From contig CM060177.1 of NCBI GenBank assembly GCA_030549775.1, positions 53,322,638 through 53,386,637 on the forward strand: DNA of 64,000 bases, given 5' to 3'. The position numbers and the translations under genes are program-made. The notes below the pieces were generated by a model. That model worked only from the letters and a program-made list of their open reading frames with translations. It had not been told where the DNA came from and made no database searches. Shown in pieces: positions 23,179-34,775 of this stretch (its first letter is position 1; each line of letters starts with the position of its first letter). The DNA is from Tamarix chinensis. Taxonomy: Eukaryota > Streptophyta > Magnoliopsida > Caryophyllales > Tamaricaceae.

Positions 23179-23439
23179 TTAAGGTGTAACAGGGGATAGC
23201 AATTGATATTTGTGAGTTGCCAGAAGGTTGGGCCCCTGATCCATAACAACATTATTCACCATTCCTGTACTATCACCTCTAGAGCCAAGCAAACCTTTAT
23301 AAAAGGTAACAAAAGCCTCTGTAATACAATTTGGATTTGTAGTAAATATCCTAGGTTGCAATTCGATTTGTTGTATAGAATTCATATTTTGATTCCCCTT
23401 CATTCGAGCAAAGAAATATTTATGATTGGAATCTCCCAC
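23179..23439 (-). pseudogene. LINE ORF2 linker between endonuclease and RT
   Basis: Contains GDSNHKYFFARMKGNQNMNS, the GDSNTKFF-type linker that joins the endonuclease and RT domains in plant L1 ORF2. It ends at a stop at 23179. The RT domain restarts downstream, so the polyprotein is broken here. Confidence 0.8.
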
Positions 23440-23586
23440 ATTGAGCCAATGAATTTTTGATTTTTGCTTGAGGAAACACTCATAGTGTCTAGAAAGTCTT
23501 ATGAATTGGTCTTCACATTTTTGGAGTTCAGCCTTGAGATGAGTATCATGGATATCCAGAAGTAGTCTCTGTTGAATATCTGCTAG

Positions 23587-24444
23587 CTATGTTCTTGCTG
23601 TTTCTACTTTGTACTCCAGTGAGCCATAGTTGGCCTTGTTGAATTTTTTCAAAACTGGTTTCAATAGTTGGAGTGTTCTGAAAAGATGTAACAGGGGTTT
23701 ATCTCTTGAATAACCAGACCAATGAGCTGCAATTATATCCAAAAAGTGAGGATCATCAGCCCAGAAGTTGTTAAATCTGAATGACTTCCTCCTATTAAGA
23801 GTGTCTCCTGTGTTAACACTAACAATGTAGTGATCAGAAAGGCTGGGGGGAAGGAAGGTAGCATATGAATTAGTAAATATGTGAAGCCACTGTACGTTCA
23901 CCATAGCCCTGTCCATTTTAGAAGCAATAGCATCAACTCCACTTCTTTTATTGAGCCAAGTAAAAAAGCAGCCATATTCTTTTAGATCCATTAAACCCAG
24001 TAGGTTAATACACTGAGAAAAATCCATCATATCTTGTGTAGAAGGAATGTCCCCCCCTTGTTTCTCAGAATTTTGGAGAATGACATTAAAATCCCCCAGT
24101 AGAATTAAAGCATGAGAGGTTGAGCACCATTGAGAAAGCCACTTCCATAAGTTTTGCCTACCTGATCCAGTGTTGAAGGCATAAATAAAACCCACCATAA
24201 ATTGTTTCCTTCCATCCAGCAGTGATTGAACATTACATAAAGTGCCATGTGCACAAGAAGATATGTGAGTGACATTCCAGACCAAAGGATCCCAGAGAAC
24301 CCACACTCTCCCATTATGATGATGTTGATAGTTATTACACCACATCCAATTACTTTGTAAGCCAACTTTAATGTTTTCAGCTTTGTTGGCTTTAATCCTA
24401 GTCTCCAGTAAACCTATTAGGGAGCATTTACTTTTTTGATCCAT
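23587..24444 (-). pseudogene. LINE ORF2 endonuclease domain (APE type)
   Basis: A 285-residue open segment carries the apurinic-endonuclease-like domain that nicks target DNA for priming. Landmarks are LLETRIK (residues 12-18; the glutamate binds metal), LLGDFNVIL (115-123; catalytic Asp/Asn) and LSDHYIV (202-208; catalytic Asp-His). An upstream start may be missing because the frame begins close to the first conserved block. It is the least damaged part of the LINE. Confidence 0.93.
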
Positions 24445-24786
24445 CCATAAACCTCCCTTTGTTTAGATGGATCATTTATTCCTCTCACATTCCAGCTAGC
24501 AAGCATGATCACCTGGATCATGAAGAGGTCCTAGCAGTTGCTGATTCTAACCTAGGGAAGGATTTTGGTCTTGAGAAAAATGAAAATCACTTAAATCACT
24601 AAGAGCTTGAAATTTGTTAACATTATCCGGGTGAGGAGGAGATAAAGAGCAGGTTTCAGTCACTCTTGGAACCACAGAAGAATTTCTACAACTCTCCTCT
24701 GTTGCTGAGCTAATAACCTATTTCTCAGAGTCATGTGTCACTGCAACTTGAATTTTATTGGGGAACATATTCTTATTGTCTGTACT

Positions 24787-25165
24787 CTATCTTCTATCCC
24801 TAACAACCTTCCATTCTTGCAGGGGTTTATGCTCAGCACCCACATGGTTTTTCTGCAATTTCCAGCAATTATGTTCATTGTGGGAAGGGTCCTTGCAGTG
24901 CTGGCAGAAGGATGGTTTCCACTCAAATTGGACAGATTGAGAGATAAGGGAGTCATCAGGATCCCTAATCAGAATAGATTCACACAATGGTTTCTTTATA
25001 TCCACCTCCACCAACACCCTGGGGTAAGCAATTCTGTCCTTCCTGGCAGTAATAGCATCAGTGCAGATGGGGGTGCCTATTGAGCTAGTAATCATACTCA
25101 AGGACTTAGGGGACCAGTATTCTAATGGAAGCTGTGGTAGTTTAATCCATAAGGGGACAAATTGA
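24787..25165 (-). pseudogene. LINE ORF1 (DUF4283-type, zinc knuckle)
   Basis: The frame read upstream from a listed start shows FVPLWIKLPQLPLEYW, SLSMITSSIGTPICTD, YPRVLVEVDIKKPL and a CCHC knuckle CQHCKDPSHNEHNC (C-x2-C-x4-H-x4-C). This is the nucleic-acid-binding ORF1 protein of plant LINEs. A stop near 25165 cuts it off from the rest of ORF1, traces of which continue to about 25880 in broken frames. Confidence 0.88.
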
Positions 25166-26067
25166 ATTTAGTCTTTGAAAGCTTCATCTTCCTTTGCCAC
25201 CTTTTAAGAATAAGTGGTTTGCTGTAAAATGACCAGTAATGAGATAAAATCCAATCACAATAAGCTGCAGAGTCAAATTTGAATAGGAAGAAGCCCTTAT
25301 CATGGAAAAAAAACTTTTGGAGGATTCACACACTGCCATTGAGACTTGACAAACCCCAGCATTTGATTAAAAGATAGATGCTGACCATATACATAGCCAA
25401 TCAGAGTATGTTTCCAGTCATCTACCTCCTTCTCCACCTCTTCTTTAATCAAATTCACCACAATGTTTCCCTCTTCAATCTAAGGGGGCATATAATTTAA
25501 GGGCATACATTGATGGGGGTTATGATTAAGGGCAATTTTATCTCTCCAAGAGACACCTATGTCAATTCCAGATTTAACAGATGTATGAATGATATCAGTC
25601 TCAGTGTGAGCCATAGAATTTGGAATATCCTGATTCGTAGATAGAGTATGTGGTTGAGATACAGCATTGTGGCCTATGCAATCCTCATCTACGCCAACTA
25701 AAATCCTACTTGCAGGGGTTGACTTCTAAAGGTTCGCATTAGGGTTTGGGAATTGTTCTTGCAAATTATTTCTTTCCTTCAACAGTCCATTCGAATTTGT
25801 ACTAGGGGTTGACTGATCATGCTCTTATTCAATCTGAATAACAGAATTATTTCCCACCAATGGAATAGACAAAGAATTATCACCCCCACATCAGTGTTCG
25901 ATATGAGTCCTTTCTCCCCATAACAGCATCTGGAATCACAGAAGTAGAGCTTCTCAGTACCCGCCGTTGATTAGACGAACCAACTACAGCCGACGATTTC
26001 CTGTTTCTGGCTATATCACCGTGAATTCCACTAGGTGGAACCAGGGCAACGAGGGTGCCGCAAAGAG
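25166..26067 (-). pseudogene. LINE 5' region and decayed ORF1 N-terminus
   Basis: The minus strand holds several short frames (for example 25880-26206, whose upstream part belongs to LTR B). This stretch should carry the first half of ORF1 and the 5' UTR. No continuous frame survives and I could not assign motifs. Confidence 0.5.
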
Positions 26068-26476
26068 AGATAAAATTCTTTTTGTTATTATTACTACCAT
26101 GTTTACTTATGATTAGCACTTTAGAAACAATTTCATTATTGTAGCTAATTCTTCTCCCTAAAAAACTAACTCTCATTTTTTGGATTCTGTAAAGACTAAC
26201 GCGCACCTAATTCCCGTATTTATGAATTTAAACTATTATTAATATTATGAGTTATTTTCTTAGCCTTAGCACTTGGTACTGGAACGGTAGGAGTGAACTG
26301 GTCTGTACTAAGTGTGGCAGTAACATCCCTAAAATTTACAGTTTTAATTTATAAGTATAATTTTTTAAAAAACAATTGTGTAAATTTGGGGGTGTTATAG
26401 TAACCCCACTATTTTTACTTAGTTATTTCCGCTACAAATGAAATTTTTCAGTAATAAAAATTAGGGTGTTACAAGT

Positions 26477-26488
26477 TGGTATCAAAGA
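26477..26488 (+). other. Primer-binding site for initiator tRNA-Met
   Basis: TGGTATCAAAGA differs by one base from TGGTATCAGAGC at its start-matching core, the usual plant Ty3-gypsy and copia primer site. It lies three bases after the end of LTR F and sets the element's direction. Confidence 0.88.
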
Positions 26489-27004
26489 TTTTGGTTTGAT
26501 TACCGTGTTTTGGTTTTCAAAAATTAGGTTTTCAACAGTCCCTCATCTGAGTTCTAATGGTCTATTTCACATTTAAAAAACAACTATTTTTTTTAAAAGA
26601 CTCGGATTAACTTGTGAGGAATTGGGGACGGGTAGCCTAAGTGGCCTTGAAATGTGAATTAACTTGCATTATGTGTTAGTTAGCTTGGAAGGCTTAGGCT
26701 TAACATTAGCTAGTTAGTCAATAGTGCTCAATGGTCCTATTAGTTGTCTGGAGGAGACTTTTGAGGCATTTATTGAGTTCGTTCAACATTTTCCTCAGTC
26801 GCTGCTGCTACCTCTACATCACCCACGAGAGGGTATCAGAGAGGACTAGCTCTGAAGGGTTACAAGACATCACCCACCAATCTACGTTGGAGATGAGGAC
26901 TTGGTCATCCTGTAGGAATGGATTCGGGACTTGGATAGGACATTTGGGACAATGGATTGCTCACCAGCCCAGAAGGCAAGTATAGCATCCTTCACTGAAC
27001 TACA
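26489..27004 (+). pseudogene. Ty3-gypsy gag remnant of element F
   Basis: At 26874-26996 one frame reads PPIYVGDEDLVIL, stop, EWIRDLDRTF and CSPAQKASIASF. This matches the start of the retrotransposon gag domain of chromoviruses (PP.F.G..DP...EEWL...EKIF....C....KV..A.F). The match ends abruptly near 27000, where LTR-like sequence resumes. All of protease, RT, RNase H and integrase is missing. The leader between the primer site and 26874 has no clear coding frame. Confidence 0.8.
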
Positions 27005-28128
27005 CCACCATCACTAGGCCCTAACAATGGAATGCAACACCACCCTATTTCGGCCAACCCAACCGGTGCCCACCACCCTCCTTTTCCCATATAATTGTTA
27101 CTTTCCTCAGCCCTTTGGCTCCTTTAGCTATTTATTATCTCATAGAAATGGCATATCGTGTTGTTTCTACCACCCCTTGGCTCAACATAGTTTTGTTTTC
27201 CCTTATCTATTTGGTTGCAAGTTGTCCCCATGGTTTGTTTTTGTTTTTCAGCCTTACATTTCGTTAAGATTTCCTTAAGTATATCATCTAATCCTAATGG
27301 TTTTTCATTATTATTTCTAGGGTATTTTCTCAAGGTTCCAGTAGAAGCAAAATAGGAATAGCATACATAGTGACCATATTCATTTTTTTAGGGATACTTG
27401 TCATAGTAGGGTTTTTGATTGCTAAGTATTATGCATTTTTTTGTGTTATACCATGTTCTTTTTTATGTGAATTAATATATGATTTTTAATGTTATGATAT
27501 GTGGATGATATTGTATGATAGAAAATAAGTAAAAATTATACGCTATTGTTATTTTATGTGGAAGAACCCTCAATGTGAAATATGGTTGCATCATGGGTTT
27601 AATAATGATTTGATGAGTATGAAAAGAGTATAATAAAGTATATGGAGATAAATATAGGGTTTGGGGATAATGTTACCAAATACATAAGATTCATATGAAA
27701 TAAGGGCTCTTTATCAAAAAGGATATTTTAGCTAATGAGGATTAAATATGAGAATCATAAAATTTTAAGGTATTATATCATCCTAAATATGCTAAGGCAT
27801 TTATATAAAGTTTTTAGAGTAATTTTGAATGACCTAGGTTTAGTAGAGTATGAAAATGGTTTGATTTGGCAATAGTAGTCCTTAAATGAGAAGGCCATTA
27901 TCACATATGTGAAATGGTAGAGTTAGACCTCAAATTCTGAATATATTGTCAACATTAGTTTTATGGGAATGTATATTGAATCTGGTACATTTTTTTAGCC
28001 TTACCAGAAAAGTTATGATGAAATTATGTAATTAAGGTGTATAAGCCCTAGGAATAGTAACTATTGATATAGGGTTATTGCCGCATGTGAAAGACCTAGG
28101 AGTTATGCCTTGAAATTAGATTATGTTG

Positions 28129-28194
<66 letters not shown>

Positions 28195-28213
28195 TAATAA
28201 TAATAATAATAAT
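28129..28213. repeat. (TAA)n microsatellite in F'
   Basis: About 28 TAA units with one AATATAATAA interruption. The flanks match those of the tract at 63818-63927. Confidence 0.95.
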
Positions 28214-28434
28214 TGTGGAAGATGTACTAAGTTTGGTGGTTAAAAGCGTAGCTAATGAAGAGTTATGATAAAAGTGTGAAATTAGGATTTTAGGAGAAAT
28301 ATAAGGGTCCTAACCCTAGATAATGGCCTTATAATCTTGTGATGTGTCATGCTTGTATTGAACATGCTTTTACTTGTCAAATTAAACATGAATTATGCTT
28401 ATAGGTAGAAGAACAAAAGTTGGGTAGCAGTGCT

Positions 28435-28975
28435 TATAGGTCTATTCCATCGAATGATAATAGTGGTTCTAGTGTGTTGTCCCTGAGAGGTGCTTCAAAC
28501 CATTCTACCAGTTTAAGAATAATGACTCAAGAGCATTTTTTCTCGATAGGTGTTTATGAATCCATTCCATAGGATGAAAATAGTGGCTCTAGTATGCTGC
28601 CCCTAAGAGGTGCTTTAGTTTATTCCATCAGATTAAGAATAGTGGGGCCCTATACTCAGCTTGAATAAGAATATGATTTGAGATAATTAACCAAATGGAT
28701 AATATATTAATGTTTTAAAGTATAAAAGGACATGATTCAGGATCGAGGTGTAGGGTTTATTCTACTAGATGATAATAGTAGCTCAGGTATATTGTCCCTA
28801 AAATGTGCTTCAGGCTGCTCCACCAATTTAAAAATTGCATCTCAAAAGTGTTATGACCTAGAAGGTGTTGGATTCGTTCCACCGGATGATAATAGTGGCT
28901 CAGCTATGTTGTCCCTAGGAGGTGCTTTAGATTGTTCTACCGATTTAAGAATAATAGGATCCCTAAACTCAATGT
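28435..28975 (+). repeat. Hairpin-repeat arrays in F'
   Basis: Two clusters of units such as TTCCACCGGATGATAATAGTGG, written here by its stems CCACC..ATAGTGG, each followed by CTC(A/T)AG/GCTATG and a TGTCCCT(G/A)(A/G)GAGGTGCTT spacer. Position and plan equal those in F (10625-11105). Confidence 0.7.
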
Positions 28976-29119
28976 AAATAGAAGAATGAAAATGGTTATA
29001 TCTAATAAAGAGGTTTGGATTAGTATTTACCTTGTGATATTTTATGTTTTCCACACGTGTACTTATCATCTACTATGAATGTATGTATTTGACTAAATCC
29101 TTGACTCAACACTATTGTT

Positions 29120-29190
29120 ACCATGCTCAGTACGTATCATACTGACTATCCCTTTTATGGGTGTTGCTTATTCGCACGAGCAAATGACCT
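29120..29190 (+). repeat. Conserved LTR 3'-terminal block (F')
   Basis: ACCATGCTCAGTACGTATCA followed by TACTGACTATCCCTTTT and ATGGGTGTTGCTTATTCGCAC. A diverged copy of the block in A, B, C and F. Confidence 0.65.
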
Positions 29191-29589
29191 GCATGCTCTT
29201 ATGCATGTCTTTGAGGAGCATTTGGATGAATTTGCTACGTTTGATGCATTATATAGGGAGGAGTGACTTTTCCTGTACTGGGTGTTTGGGCAAAGAGTCA
29301 TGTTATCCAGATGAAGTTTTTACCCGAATACCTTTTTGATTATTTAATTTATGGTATCCCTTTTGCTGTATTTTGCTATTGTATCCAACAATTAATTTGC
29401 AAACTAATATTTATATTTAACATTTCTAATTAATCTATTTTATTTTGAATGGTTTTAACCCTGTGATTGATGTAAGGAAGGTATGGTAAACTAGACTTAC
29501 ATCAATTACTACAGTAATACCTAATATTTTGATTACATGATTCTGTTGTAAAATGAAAATTTTCAATAGGCAAATTTTGGGGTGTTACA

Positions 29590-31420
29590 ATCTCATTAAG
29601 TTCTAATTTTGTTTTATTTATTTATTTTTTCTTAGACAATTTACCAAAAGTTTCAGAGGAGGCGGGATCAGATACGTGCTTAGAAACAGGCACCTCTTTC
29701 AATAAATATACTAGTCGTAGTTAAGGTTTTGTACTAATGTCTTGTATAGTTCATGTATTATTGTGTGGTTGTGCTTATTTTGTTAAGTTTGTGTTAGTCA
29801 ATAATATGATTCAGTAATATGATATTATATGTTGAAAAAATGAGTAAGTTGAGAAACATGCAATATCGTTGCAGTAATTTCTATATCGAAAACCTAAGAG
29901 AATAGGTATCATATATGGTATTTTATTGTGGGATGAATAAGTATTATAAGTTAGAAATGATTATTTAAGATGTATAGTGATAAATGAAGGATTTGGAATT
30001 AAGGGCATCTAACATATAAGATTTTCATAAAACAAGGATATTTGGTTATCCATAAGGGAATTTTAGCTAATGTGGGCTTAATGTGGAAGTTCTAGTATTT
30101 TTAATGTATTATATGATTTAAAATATTTTAAAAATATCATGTAAAACATTTGGAATAATTATGAATGGAATAATATCCACAAAAAAAAGAAAATGACTTA
30201 ATTAGGGAATAGTAACTCAAAAGGCACGACATTATTATCACATGAAAAAATTGTAAAATTATACAACAATTTTTGGATATGTTATCAAATTTGGCTCTGT
30301 AGGAATGTATTTTAAATTTGGTGATTATATGATCCTTATGAAAAAAGTTATGACTTGTGAAATTAGGATTTTGTAAGCATTGTAAATGGTAAATTTTGGA
30401 GTAAGGCTATTATCGCATGTGCAAGAATTTAGTGTTAGACCTTAATTTTTAGGTATAGTGATAATGATAATAATATTTGAGAAATGGATACTAAATTTGG
30501 TGGACAAAAGACCAATAGAAAAGAAGTTATACCTAAAACGTTTTAGTAGGGTATCTTAGGAAGTATATGGACCTAAATCCTTGAGAATGACCTTGATATC
30601 TATGTGGTTGTGTTTATCTTGCTTCAATTATGAGATGTACATATCAAACCAATTCTGAATAAGATACTAATCATTTAAAGTGAAATATGAGTGACGATCG
30701 GTTATACCTATATGTTCCACCGAATAATAATAGTGGTCAAGAGCATTTTACCCCAGGGTTGTATATTATTGATAATCATTCCACCAATAGAGAATAGTGA
30801 CTAGAAGTATTTTGTCTTGGGATTGTACATTATCGATACCATTCCATTGATTAAGAATATTGGGGTCCCTAAATTTAATTTGAAATAAATCATGAGAATG
30901 ATCATAATTATTAATAAGATATTGATCACTTAAAGTGAAAGACTACATGAGTCGGGATTAGTTGTACTTGTTTGTTCCATTGGAAGAGAATAATGGCTAG
31001 GAATGATTTGCCTTGGGTTTGTATATTATTGATAATCATTCCACCGATAGAGAATAGTGGTGAGGAGCAGTTTATCTTGGGATTGTATATTATTGATACT
31101 GTTCCACAGGTTGACAATAGTGGGGTCCCTAAACTCAACATAAATAAAAGAATGGATCATGATACCTTTTTATACTCTTAGATCCATGGTATCCCTTTTG
31201 TCTATGTTTTGTCATTGTACTTGGAGTAAATCTCCAAAATCATCTTCGTATTTATAACATTACACTTATTTTATATTTATCTTGGTCCATATTGTAATTA
31301 CTTTAGCCTTGTGTTTGATGTGAGGATGATATGGTAAGCAAGAATTGCATCGATTATGACAATAATGTCTGGTATTTTAGCTATTAGCTTCCATGATAAT
31401 ATGAAAATTTTGGTTAGCAC
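29590..31420 (+). mobile_element. LTR fragment 'G' (F family)
   Basis: F-family LTR sequence in plus orientation, truncated at both ends. It starts near a pyrimidine tract ending in TTTTTTCTTAG (29640) and carries hairpin arrays at 30700-31140. It stops at TGAAAATTTTGGTTAGCACA (near 31420) without a TGTTACA end. It lacks the conserved terminal block that should precede 31150, so it also has an internal deletion. Confidence 0.65.
30700..31140 (+). repeat. Hairpin-repeat arrays in fragment G
   Basis: Units like ATTCCACCGATAGAGAATAG followed by TGG. Each cluster is preceded by AATCATTTAAAGTGAAA or GATCACTTAAAGTGAAA (30669-30684 and 30925-30941). Confidence 0.7.
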
Positions 31421-34065
31421 ACTATATATTGAGTAAGGTGATAATATAATTAAGTAAGGAATATAGACAATTACTTGTATTCAAAGTGGAAAGTAAGCGC
31501 ATATGCAATATATATAAAATAATACAAGGTGATTAATGATATGAAATGGTCTAAAGAACCTCTAAGAAACAACACACCTGAGCTACTATTATCATTTTTT
31601 GGAATAGACCCAAAACTCTCAGGACATGATGCTCTTGAGCCATTATTTTAAACTAGTGGAGCGATTTGAAGCGCCTCTCGGGGATAATACATTTGAGCCA
31701 CTATTATAGTTTGGTGGAAATGACCCAACACCTCAGTCTTGACTCAAGTACTCTTCCACTTTAAATCCTTAATATCTTATCCATTAGGTTAATTATCTCA
31801 AATTATATTATCATTAAGTTTGAGTTTAGGGCCTCGCTATTCTTAATCGAGTGGAATGGACTAATGCACCTATTAGGGAAAAACACTCTTGAGAGACTAT
31901 TATCTTTCGGTGGAATTGACCCGTAAAATATCCTAGCCCGACTCACGTGATATTTCACTTTAAATGATTAATGTATTATTTATGATTGATCTGAAAATTT
32001 CATAACATATTTAAAGTAAATAAAGCAAATCATAAATATCCTAACGTCATTCTCTACGGTTAAGACCTTTATTTTCCCTAGAAACCCTAATTTCACATTT
32101 TAGTCATAACTTCACTTACATTAATCTTTTATCCACCAAACTTAGAAACATTTTCCCAAATATTATTATTATTATTATTATTATCAAAATACTCAGATTT
32201 CAAGGCCTAAATCTAAAGTCTTGCACATGCGATAATAACCCTATCTCAAGAGTCACTATTCTCCGAGCTTATAAACCTTAATTTCAGAAGTACACCATAA
32301 ATTTTCTTGTAAGGCTCAAAAAATGTCCATATTCAATATAAAATCTTAAAACACTAACATTAACAACATATTTGAATTTTATGGTCTAACTCTACCATTT
32401 CACACATGTGATAATATTAACAACATATTTGAACTTCATGGTCTAACTTCCTATAAATTACATAGCACATTTTAGATAATATAACACATTAAAATACCAT
32501 GATTCCAATATTAAATCCATATTGACCAAAAAGCCCTTACGGATAACATAAGCCCTTATTTCATACAAACCTTAAATATATTGGTAAAATTATTTCCAAA
32601 TCCTTAATTTATTTCCATATAACTTATTAGACTCATTTCTCAGTCTTCATACCTTAATAAACCCATATTATAACCATATATCACATCGAGAGTTTCTACA
32701 CATAATATTATCATACAATAACACAAAATCCTTATCTTACTTATTTTTCCACCATACAATATCAAATCATATATCATAGCATTATAAATAAATCATTTAA
32801 GAATATGATAGTAATAACATGATATAACATAAAGTCATGGATAATACTTAGCAACAAAAATCCTAGACTATGACAAGCATCCTTACAAAAACAACTCTAC
32901 TCTATAAGCACACTTATCCTATCCTATGTCTTCCAATACTTTCTTAATGTAACCTAAGAAATCATAATAAAATACCATTAATATTAAACCACATAATTAA
33001 GGAAATGTTAAATAAATGGAAGGGTGAAAGAATGGAGGAAAACCAAAATAAAACAAATAAGTGATTTGAGAGAACTTGCATAACCGAGAGAGGAGGAATG
33101 ACAACAAGTGTTATGCCAAGATGGTGGTAATGACACAAGTTGATAGGTGGTGTGCATAGGTGGAAATGGCTGAAGCAAGGGGATGTGAACCTATGGAAAT
33201 GGATGAAATAAGGTGGTGTGCATAGGTGGAAATGGCCAAAACAAAAGGGGGGTGTACCGATTGGTTTTACTGAATGATGATGATTTAGTGTGGTAGGTGT
33301 GGCTAAATGGTGGGTGTAGTGTGGTTTTTGTTATTGTATCTAAGGAGAAAAGAAAGAAAGGGGGAAGCTATGTTGACTGTAGCCGGCGGATAGGGAGGAA
33401 CAATTGGTTTGGTTGGTGTTATAGCTAAGTGATAGGTAAAGGTGATTGAAGGCAGTGGAGGTCCTTCAGTTGGACTCACCAGTGGTGGATTTTGGGGATA
33501 TTTTGGAGATGGCAAGGAGGAGGAGAAAAGGAAGAAGTTGCATTGGTGGAGATGTTTCAATAGAAAAATATAGGGAGAAGGAGGGAGGTTCATGGAACGT
33601 GATATGTATATATATATTCGTAAGGGGGAGAATGGAAGTCTATAAGGTAAAGACAATTAAAACACTCAAGGCATGGGAGGAATGGGGGTTTGAGGTGAGA
33701 TTGCATGAAACTTAGAAGAGGTAAGGTCTGGGACGGGAGGGGTTTAAACACAAGAAGAAAGGAAATAAGGGTGAGATATGGTTTTGAAAAACAGCTGGGG
33801 AAAAGAAAAAGGAAGGAAGAAAAGGTAGGTGGGAGTCTAGATTTAGATTTAGGTTAAGATAATGGGATAAATTAATTATCAACCATTTGGGTTAGGTTTA
33901 GTTTAAAAATATAACTATAATAACCCATAATAAAATTTAAGGTTAGGCTAAGATTTAGGAATGGAGAGGTAGGGTAGGATAGAAATATAAATTTCTTGAG
34001 GTTAGAATCTAGTTAAGATATTAATTACTCAGGATTAGGGTAAACTAAAAATTTGGAGTATTACA
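31421..34065 (-). mobile_element. LTR fragment 'H' (F family, inverted)
   Basis: F-family LTR on the minus strand. Its LTR start is at 34065 (minus strand TGTAATACTCCAAATTTTTA). Its 3' end is lost near 31421-31520, just before the conserved terminal block would appear. Hairpin arrays lie at 31560-31770 and 31840-31960, and a (TTA)n tract at 32161-32185. Reading frames near 33303-33715 come from its purine/pyrimidine-biased block and look non-coding. Confidence 0.7.
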
Positions 34066-34514
34066 CTATCCATTTCATAGGTACTGCTGATTCCCATGAA
34101 TAGATGACCTAGATGTCTGTGTCCAGGTTGATGAGGACATAGTTGATGACTTTTCTATATATGATTCTTTGTACGGGGTGGAGGAGTAACTTTTATTTCA
34201 AGGTTTTTGGATGTATATTCATGTTATTTAGATAATAGTTTTACTTAGTTACCTTTTTAGACTCTTAGATCCAAAACATCCATTTTTTGTATTTTGGATA
34301 TTGTACTTGAAGTTAATCTTCAACTATATTCATGTTATGAAGTTTCTCTTATTTTCTAATTATCATGTTTACATTTTAATTGTTTTGCCTTGTTATTGAC
34401 ATAAGGATAGTATAGATTCTAGACTTACATTCATTACGGAGATAACAACACTTATTTTGGTATTATGCTTCCACTAAAAATGAACTTTTTTATAGTAAAT
34501 TTTGGTGTATTATA
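34066..34514 (+). mobile_element. LTR 3'-end fragment 'G2' (F family)
   Basis: Begins inside the conserved terminal block (CTATCCATTTCATAGGTACT, then GCTGATTCCCAT) and ends TTTTGGTGTATTATA at 34514, a mutated GGGGTGTTACA. It may be the missing end of fragment G, displaced by H. Confidence 0.65.
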
Positions 34515-34521
34515 GCTTCCT

Positions 34522-34775
34522 TGTTAGGTCATCTCTCTAAATAGGACAAGGAAGCTTCCTTATCCTTGACAGAATAATATTTTTTCTTTCCCCCTTTCCC
34601 TCATTGTTCTTTTATATATAAAGGTTCTTGTATTTCTTTTAGACATCTAAAATCATCATACAATTTTTCTACTTTTGCTCTTGCCCCTCCCCTCTTTATT
34701 TTCCCTTAGCACTTACCAAATAAAATCCTTACTTATGTCCTTTAAAACTTCTTGATTCATAAAATACCCATAACA
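34522..34775 (+). mobile_element. Compact 5' LTR of a TAT-lineage Ty3-gypsy element
   Basis: A short LTR-like segment of 254 bp, starting TGTTAGGTCATCTC and ending CCATAACA. It has a strong TATA box TATATATAAA at 34613-34622 and a pyrimidine-rich region after it. The adjoining sequence TTAGGCACTATCTATGGGGA resembles the GGCGCC(G)TCTGTGGGGA-like leader found after the 5' LTR in TAT/Athila-type elements. The gag-pol remnants downstream support that lineage. The 3' LTR was not found. Confidence 0.65.

Larger units (their letters stand above)
21056..26067 (-). mobile_element. L1-type LINE retrotransposon, nearly full length, inactive
   Basis: It lies on the minus strand with ORF1 (gag-like, zinc knuckle) near 24787-25880, then ORF2 with endonuclease, reverse transcriptase and C-terminal zinc-finger domains. 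The 3' end at the left shows a poly-A tail (T run at 21056-21063), preceded in the element by TACTAAAATTACTTAC, common at plant L1 tails. The right boundary is estimated by comparison with LTR C: LTR sequence resumes near 26068-26075. The duplication is not clear at this boundary, perhaps through decay. The order and size (about 5 kb) fit an L1-clade plant LINE. Several in-frame stops make it a pseudo-element. Confidence 0.9.
11664..26399 (+). mobile_element. Solo LTR 'B' (A/C family) carrying a CACTA element and a LINE
   Basis: It starts TGAAATGCCC at 11664 and ends GGGGGTGTTATA at 26399 (terminal CA changed to TA). Perfect 5-bp duplications GTAAC lie at 11659-11663 and 26400-26404, and the flanking sequence of LTR F reads through. 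Without the CACTA and LINE insertions the LTR is about 4.07 kb. It resembles the reverse complements of A and C throughout: AT-rich start, GC-rich block, (TTA)n, GGTAAGG site, TTAGGG-type minisatellite, hairpin arrays and terminal block. Confidence 0.9.
7918..26473 (+). mobile_element. 5' LTR 'F' of a Ty3-gypsy element, split by solo LTR B
   Basis: The LTR starts TGTAATACCCC at 7918 and ends TTAGGGTGTTACA at 26473. Three bases later a primer-binding site (TGGTATCAAAGA) follows, which fixes plus orientation and identifies a 5' LTR. Removing B and its duplication leaves about 3815 bp (7918-11663 joined to 26405-26473). A pyrimidine-rich block (about 8130-9000), hairpin arrays (10625-11105) and the conserved terminal block (11251-11330) follow in order. 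The 5' flank is CATTA (7913-7917). No matching duplication lies directly next to a partner LTR end; a CATTA occurs at 29594-29598, four bases beyond the end of F'. Confidence 0.85.
27005..29589 (+). mobile_element. LTR 'F'' (5'-truncated, F family)
   Basis: F-family LTR lacking its 5' start and ending TTTTGGGGTGTTACA at 29589 with no primer site behind it. It could be the 3' LTR of element F after an internal deletion removed pol and the first part of this LTR. In that case the element is 5' LTR, gag stub, partial 3' LTR. The flank duplication is not clean, so this is tentative. A pyrimidine tract ending in TTTCTAG lies near 27319. Confidence 0.7.

Noticed and set aside
26477..26488. tRNA gene
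   Set aside because: Only the 12-base complement to the tRNA 3' end is present, as expected for a primer-binding site. No cloverleaf surrounds it.
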